From SHLQ01 sp033344795 (GTDB lineage Bacteria > Actinomycetota > Acidimicrobiia > Acidimicrobiales > SHLQ01): a DNA stretch of 64,000 nucleotides. Below are positions 60,137 through 64,000 of the stretch, piece after piece. A model generated the notes under the pieces. It saw only the letters and a program-made list of their open reading frames with translations. It made no database searches and had not been told where the DNA came from. Location: NCBI GenBank assembly GCA_033344795.1, contig JAWPMS010000001.1:4588001-4652000 (forward strand), in the 5' to 3' direction. Made by a program: the position numbers and the translations under genes. Position 1 is the stretch's first letter, and each line of letters opens with the position of its first letter.

Positions 60137-60172
60137 ATCCGCGGAAACCCGCTCGGTCGTTAACGTGGCGTG

Positions 60173-61081
60173 ATGGATCCGGCGGTGGTGGCTCGCAAGC
60201 TCGTGAAGCAGTTCGGTGAATTCACCGCGGTCGATGGAATCGATCTGGACATTCGTTCCGGTGAAACCTTTGCCGTACTCGGGCCCAATGGTGCCGGCAA
60301 GACCTCGACGATGCGCATGATCGCAACGGTGAGTCGGCCGACGTCAGGATCCCTGAGCGTTCTGGGACACGATGCATCCAGCGAGGGTCGATCTATCCGA
60401 TCGAGGCTCGGCGTCGTTCCACAAGAGGACCACCTCGATGTCGAACTGACGGTGCGCGAAAACTTGCTCACCTACAGCCGCTACTTCGGCATGTCCTGGG
60501 CCGAAGCGAAGGCACGGTCGGACGAGCTCCTTGATTTCGCACAGCTCACCGACAAAGCCGATGATCGCACCGACATGTTGTCTGGCGGCATGAAACGTCG
60601 CCTGACCATCGCACGAGCACTGGTCAACACGCCCGACCTCGTGCTCCTGGACGAGCCGACCACCGGGCTCGACCCACAAGCCCGCCAACTCCTGTGGGAC
60701 CGGTTGTACGAGCTCAAGGAGCGCGGTGTGACTCAGCTGCTCACGACGCACTACATGGATGAGGCCGAGCAGCTCGCGGACAGACTGGTGATCATGGATG
60801 GCGGCCGCATCGTCGCCGCCGGCTCCCCCGAGGAACTGATCGCATCGTCCACAACGCGCGAAGTCGTCGAGCTCCGCACCGACGATGAGATCACGGTCGA
60901 TGCCGATAGCGGTATCCAGGTCGAGGTTCTGCGAAAGCGAACGTTGCTCTACGCAGACGATGGCGCGGCAGCATTGGAGCACGTGCGGGCGCGCGGAGCA
61001 ACGCCGTCGAGCGCCCTCATCCGTCGATCAACGCTCGAGGATGTCTTTCTCGCCCTGACCGGTCGACAGTTGGTCGACTAA
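60173..61081 (+). CDS. ABC-2-type exporter ATP-binding protein (DrrA/NodI-like)
   Basis: A 302-residue ATPase. Walker A GPNGAGKT, Q-loop VVPQEDHLDVELTV, signature MLSGGMKRRLTIARAL, Walker B LVLLDEPTTGLD, and switch THYMDEAEQL. The C-terminal ~80 residues form the regulatory extension usual in NodI/DrrA exporters. A GTG one codon earlier (60170) is an equally possible start; no SD is seen. Its stop overlaps the first permease start by one base (TAATG). Confidence 0.92.
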   Translation: MDPAVVARKLVKQFGEFTAVDGIDLDIRSGETFAVLGPNGAGKTSTMRMIATVSRPTSGSLSVLGHDASSEGRSIRSRLGVVPQEDHLDVELTVRENLLTYSRYFGMSWAEAKARSDELLDFAQLTDKADDRTDMLSGGMKRRLTIARALVNTPDLVLLDEPTTGLDPQARQLLWDRLYELKERGVTQLLTTHYMDEAEQLADRLVIMDGGRIVAAGSPEELIASSTTREVVELRTDDEITVDADSGIQVEVLRKRTLLYADDGAAALEHVRARGATPSSALIRRSTLEDVFLALTGRQLVD

Positions 61082-61866
61082 TGACCGCCCTCACCCTGCA
61101 CCCCACGAGCCTGTGGCATGTGGTCGAACACCACATCCGACGAACCCGACGATCCTGGGCAGGACTCCTTCTGTCCGGTGTCCTCAACCCCATCTTCACG
61201 ATGCTTGCGCTCGGAGTCGGCATCGGATCGCAGATCGATGACACCTCGAGCCTGGGCACGAACGGATATCTCGAATTCGTTGGGCCAGGTGTGCTCGCTG
61301 GCTCAGCGTTTCTCCAGGGTGGCTTCACTGCGCTGTGGCCGACCATGTCACAGCTGAGGTGGGAGGGCGCCTACCAAAACGTCGTGCGCACCCCTTGCTC
61401 TGCCGCCGAGGTACTCACGGGGCATCTCCTCTGGATCGCGCTGCGACTCACGTTCTCATCCAGTCTCTTCCTCGTCGTTTTGTTGATCGGCATCGGATGG
61501 GAGAGTTCGTTCGCGCTGCTCGTGCCATTCATCGCCGCTCTCACCGCAGTGTCTGTTGCGGCGCCGATCTGTGCCTTCACCGCGCGGCGTGAAACCGACA
61601 GAGGGTTTGCGCTGATCGCGAGGATGGTCGTGACACCGTTGTTCGTTTTGTCTGGCACGTTCACGAACGTCGAGAGTTTCCCTGCCGCGGTACAGGCAGT
61701 CATCAAGTTCTTCCCTGCGTTTCACGGAATCGAACTGACCCGGATGTTCGTAAACGGCACGAGCGAAATCGGTGCGGCACTCGGACACCTGGCCGTGCTG
61801 GCCGTGTGGATAGTTGCCGGGTGGTTCGCCGCAGTCCTCGGATTTCAGAAGGCGTTGACGCCATGA
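61081..61866 (+). CDS. ABC-2-type permease (NodJ-like), first of two
   Basis: A 261-residue membrane protein with six helices and no periplasmic domain. NPIFTMLALGVGIGSQID-type opening (quoted as PIFTMLALGVGIG), YLEFVGPGVLAGSAFLQG, FVLSGTFTNVESFP and the C-terminal VAGWFAAVLGFQKAL are typical of ABC-2/NodJ permeases. It pairs with the second permease as a heterodimer for export of a lipid, saccharide or drug-like molecule. Overlaps the ATPase by 1 nt and the next gene by 4 nt. Confidence 0.9.
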   Translation: MTALTLHPTSLWHVVEHHIRRTRRSWAGLLLSGVLNPIFTMLALGVGIGSQIDDTSSLGTNGYLEFVGPGVLAGSAFLQGGFTALWPTMSQLRWEGAYQNVVRTPCSAAEVLTGHLLWIALRLTFSSSLFLVVLLIGIGWESSFALLVPFIAALTAVSVAAPICAFTARRETDRGFALIARMVVTPLFVLSGTFTNVESFPAAVQAVIKFFPAFHGIELTRMFVNGTSEIGAALGHLAVLAVWIVAGWFAAVLGFQKALTP

Positions 61867-62633
61867 TCACCACAACCTTCGCGGTTCGTTCGGTGGTCGA
61901 GCGAAATATCATCTTCTTCCGTCGCGACCTCGGCATCCTGCTCGCCGGATTCCTCGAGCCGATCTTCTGGCTGGTCGGCATCGGCATCGGCCTCAACTCG
62001 ATCGTGAATGACGTTGAGGTGGCGGGCGAACTCCTCAGCTACAGAGAATTCGTCGCACCGGGTCTCATTGCGGTCGCAGCGATGAACGGCGCTGCCTTCG
62101 ACTCGACCTTCAACTTCTTCTACAAACTGCACTATCTGAAGCTGTACGACGCGATGCTGGCGACGCCGCTCACGCTCAGCAACGTCGTTTCCGGAGAAGT
62201 CAGCTGGTCGGTCCTTCGGTCCACCCTCTACGCGAGCGTCTTTCTCGCGCTCACCGCAGTGCTGGGGCTCATCAGCAGCCCCCTGGCCATCCTCATCATT
62301 CCGGTAGCCGCCCTGATCGGCTTCTGCATCTCGGCGATTGGCGTGTTCTCCACGACATTCATCCGGAACTGGCACGACTTCGATTACCTCAGCCTCGCCC
62401 TCCAGCTGTTGTTCTTGTGCTCGGGTACGTTCTTCCCAATCACGGTGTACCCCGATTGGGGGCAAGCCCTCGTGAACCTCACACCGCTGTACCACGGCGT
62501 CGAGTTGTGTCGACACCTTGCGCTGGGCACCGTCGGACTCGTCGACCTCTTCCACCTCGGGATGCTCGCTGGCGCGACGGTTGGGTTTGGTCTCTGGGCG
62601 CAGAAACGGCTCGAAGCCAAGCTGCTCGACTGA
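61863..62633 (+). CDS. ABC-2-type permease (NodJ-like), second of two
   Basis: A 256-residue permease paralogous to the previous gene (FLEPIFWLVGIGIGLNSIV, YREFVAPGLIAVAAMNG, LFLCSGTFFPITVYP, NLTPLYHGVELCRHL). ATG 61863 overlaps the upstream stop (ATGA), so the longer frame from 61806 is not used. The three genes encode a whole exporter. Convergent with the acyl-CoA dehydrogenase gene. Confidence 0.9.
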   Translation: MITTTFAVRSVVERNIIFFRRDLGILLAGFLEPIFWLVGIGIGLNSIVNDVEVAGELLSYREFVAPGLIAVAAMNGAAFDSTFNFFYKLHYLKLYDAMLATPLTLSNVVSGEVSWSVLRSTLYASVFLALTAVLGLISSPLAILIIPVAALIGFCISAIGVFSTTFIRNWHDFDYLSLALQLLFLCSGTFFPITVYPDWGQALVNLTPLYHGVELCRHLALGTVGLVDLFHLGMLAGATVGFGLWAQKRLEAKLLD

Positions 62634-62652
62634 GCTCTCTTGAGCTCGTGGC

Positions 62653-63843
62653 TCAGCTGGTGCGAAGCTCGTTGAACGGCACACCCTTGTCGACCGAGAT
62701 GTCCCTGGGCAGACCGAGTACTCGATCGCCGATGATGTTGCGCTGGATCTCGTCGGTGCCACCGGCAATGCCGGCCTGGAAGCTACTCAGGACATGTCGG
62801 CTGAGACGCTCGCCTCCGTCGCCGTCGTACTCCCACGCAATCGACTCGGGGCCGTGGATGTTCTGTCCGATGGCGCGGACCCGACGCAGGATCATGGAGC
62901 TGTACAACTTGCCGAGCGAACCACCTGGACCCGGCGCCTTTCCCGCTTTCATCTCTGCGCGTGCTCGGAGTGAAACCATCGATTTGGTTGTTTCCATGAC
63001 GTAGAGCTGCATCAATTCATCACGGATGACGGGATCGGAGATCTTGCCGCTCTTCGTCGCAGCTTCTGCGAGCATGTCGAAGTTCGGCTGGTTGATGTCG
63101 CCTCCGCCCATCGAACCGATCGCTACCCGTTCGTACATCAGCATGGCGGTTGCCTGGTTCCAACCGTTGTTCAGCTCACCGAGGAGCCACTCCTTCGGGA
63201 TTCGCACGTCGGTGAAGAACACCTCGTTGAAGTGTTTGCCGCCATCGATCTGATGGATTGGACGAATCTCGACACCATCAGCCTCCATGTCGACGATGAA
63301 CATCGAGATCCCGGCATGTTTGGGAACCTCCGGGTTCGTTCGCGCGATCAGAACGCCGTACTTCGACTTGTGCGCGAGCGTCGTCCAGACCTTCTGCCCA
63401 TTGATTGTCCACTCGTCGCCGTCGAGCACCGCTCTCGTCTGAAGACTCGACACGTCCGAACCGGCATTGGGTTCGGAGAACATCTGACACCACATCTCTT
63501 CGCCCGTGATGTTCTTCGGCATGAACTGCCGCTTCTGTTCCTCGGTACCGAAGTCGTTGAGCACCGGAAGGCACATGCCGTGCGAGATGACGAATTCGCC
63601 ATCCATCGGCGGGAATTTCGACTTCTCTTCCCGCCAGATCTTGTCGTGCTTTTTCGTCAGGCCTGCCCCGCCGTATTGGGTGTCGTACACAAGACCACCC
63701 AGTCCGGCTTCTGCTACCGCGCCGAGAAAGTTGCGGGCCACTTCCACACTTGAACCCCCGGTGGCGTGTGCGTCGAGGACCTCGCGGCAGCGAATCCTGA
63801 AGCTCTCCTCTTCCTCAGCGGATAGTTGTCCAGCCTCAGCCAT
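62653..63843 (-). CDS. Acyl-CoA dehydrogenase family protein
   Basis: A 396-residue flavoenzyme. Middle FAD domain: QMFSEPNAGSDVSSLQT and WTINGQKVWTTLAHKS; C-terminal: Q-A-G-I-A-G-G-T-D-E-I-Q-R-N-I-I-G-D-R-V-L-G-L-P. The latter FADE-like part suits the mycobacterial FadE groups that use branched or steroid side-chain CoA substrates. The catalytic base is not certain by eye. It catalyses alpha,beta-desaturation of an acyl-CoA, passing electrons to ETF. 20 nt after the aminotransferase stop. Confidence 0.9.
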   Translation of the reverse strand: MAEAGQLSAEEEESFRIRCREVLDAHATGGSSVEVARNFLGAVAEAGLGGLVYDTQYGGAGLTKKHDKIWREEKSKFPPMDGEFVISHGMCLPVLNDFGTEEQKRQFMPKNITGEEMWCQMFSEPNAGSDVSSLQTRAVLDGDEWTINGQKVWTTLAHKSKYGVLIARTNPEVPKHAGISMFIVDMEADGVEIRPIHQIDGGKHFNEVFFTDVRIPKEWLLGELNNGWNQATAMLMYERVAIGSMGGGDINQPNFDMLAEAATKSGKISDPVIRDELMQLYVMETTKSMVSLRARAEMKAGKAPGPGGSLGKLYSSMILRRVRAIGQNIHGPESIAWEYDGDGGERLSRHVLSSFQAGIAGGTDEIQRNIIGDRVLGLPRDISVDKGVPFNELRTS

Positions 63844-63863
63844 TGTGATCCCTCAACTTCTTC

Positions 63864-64000
63864 CTACTTCTTCTTCACCGCGTGCATGCGCGCGGTGGCC
63901 TCAGAGAGAGCCTGGTGAATCACCGATGCCATCACGTCGAATTCTGCCTGGCCCGCGATGAGCGGCGGTGACAGTTGGATGACCGGCTCGCCCCTGCTGT
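63864..64000 (-). CDS. Class III aminotransferase, C-terminal end only
   Basis: Only the last ~45 residues are in the window: S-R-G-E-P-V-I-Q-L-S-P-P-L-I-A-G-Q-A-E-F-D-V-M, then an amphipathic helix ending A-V-K-K-K. The SPPLI and E-x-D pattern is the C-terminus of PLP-dependent class III (omega/acetylornithine-type) aminotransferases. The rest lies beyond position 64000, so substrate class cannot be judged. It precedes the acyl-CoA dehydrogenase gene and may be in its operon. Confidence 0.75.
   Translation of the reverse strand, partial: SRGEPVIQLSPPLIAGQAEFDVMASVIHQALSEATARMHAVKKK

Noticed and set aside
1..64000. tRNA, rRNA, insertion sequences or prophage
   Set aside because: No cloverleaf, rRNA-like stretch, transposase or integrase was recognised anywhere in the window.

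Overview
The window reads as chromosomal DNA of a high-GC actinobacterium. The best guess is a marine or aquatic member of the Acidimicrobiia. This is inferred from the split obgE-proB-proA-nadD-LytR_C-rsfS gene set, the class II DAHP synthase, the MurJ/PspA neighbourhood, frequent GTG/TTG starts and ATGA/GTGA overlaps; no rRNA or tRNA gene was found to anchor it. The window opens inside a Na/phosphate symporter gene and closes inside a class III aminotransferase gene.

Positions 1-37,000 are mainly catabolic and accessory: a CocE/NonD hydrolase and a RidA protein; a four-gene molybdenum hydroxylase operon (coxG-coxM-coxS-coxL like); two divergent haloalkane dehalogenases; small redox enzymes; a sulfotransferase-hydrolase pair; a complete branched-chain-type ABC uptake operon (livH-livM-binding protein-livG-livF); dehydrogenases; a DMSO-reductase-family molybdoenzyme; a LolD/FtsX-type transporter; and an ArsR-AHSA1-VOC cluster.

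Two genes in this part are each interrupted by one in-frame TGA exactly where the redox-active residue of the family belongs. At 14421-15104 a thyroid-hormone-deiodinase-like protein reads T-[TGA]-P-P-F. At 26606-25947 an AhpD/carboxymuconolactone-decarboxylase-like protein reads C-N-Y-[TGA]. The second has a perfect 7-bp hairpin with a GGC loop 21 nt downstream of the TGA, as expected of a bacterial SECIS. I interpret both as selenoproteins. The second is co-directional with a peroxiredoxin-like gene and a redox-residue-less paralogue of itself.

Positions 37,300-64,000 hold more housekeeping genes: rsfS, a LytR_C-domain protein, nadD, a group-2 type sigma factor with a clear terminator, class II DAHP synthase, proA, murJ, two PspA-like genes, proB, obgE, rpmA and rplU. 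Between them lie a SulP-STAS-cNMP fusion transporter, a MoxR/VWA pair followed by a stand-alone gyrase-type TOPRIM protein, an ABC-2 exporter and an acyl-CoA dehydrogenase.

Non-coding structure includes a short hairpin repeat with an invariant ACTTCCG loop (three copies at a 30-nt period before obgE and one copy before rplU), a 17-nt-spaced direct repeat at the ArsR promoter, and a 21-nt motif shared by three catabolic promoters. Most gaps are under 150 nt. The only gene-free stretch over 300 nt is 41938-42280, upstream of the sigma factor.
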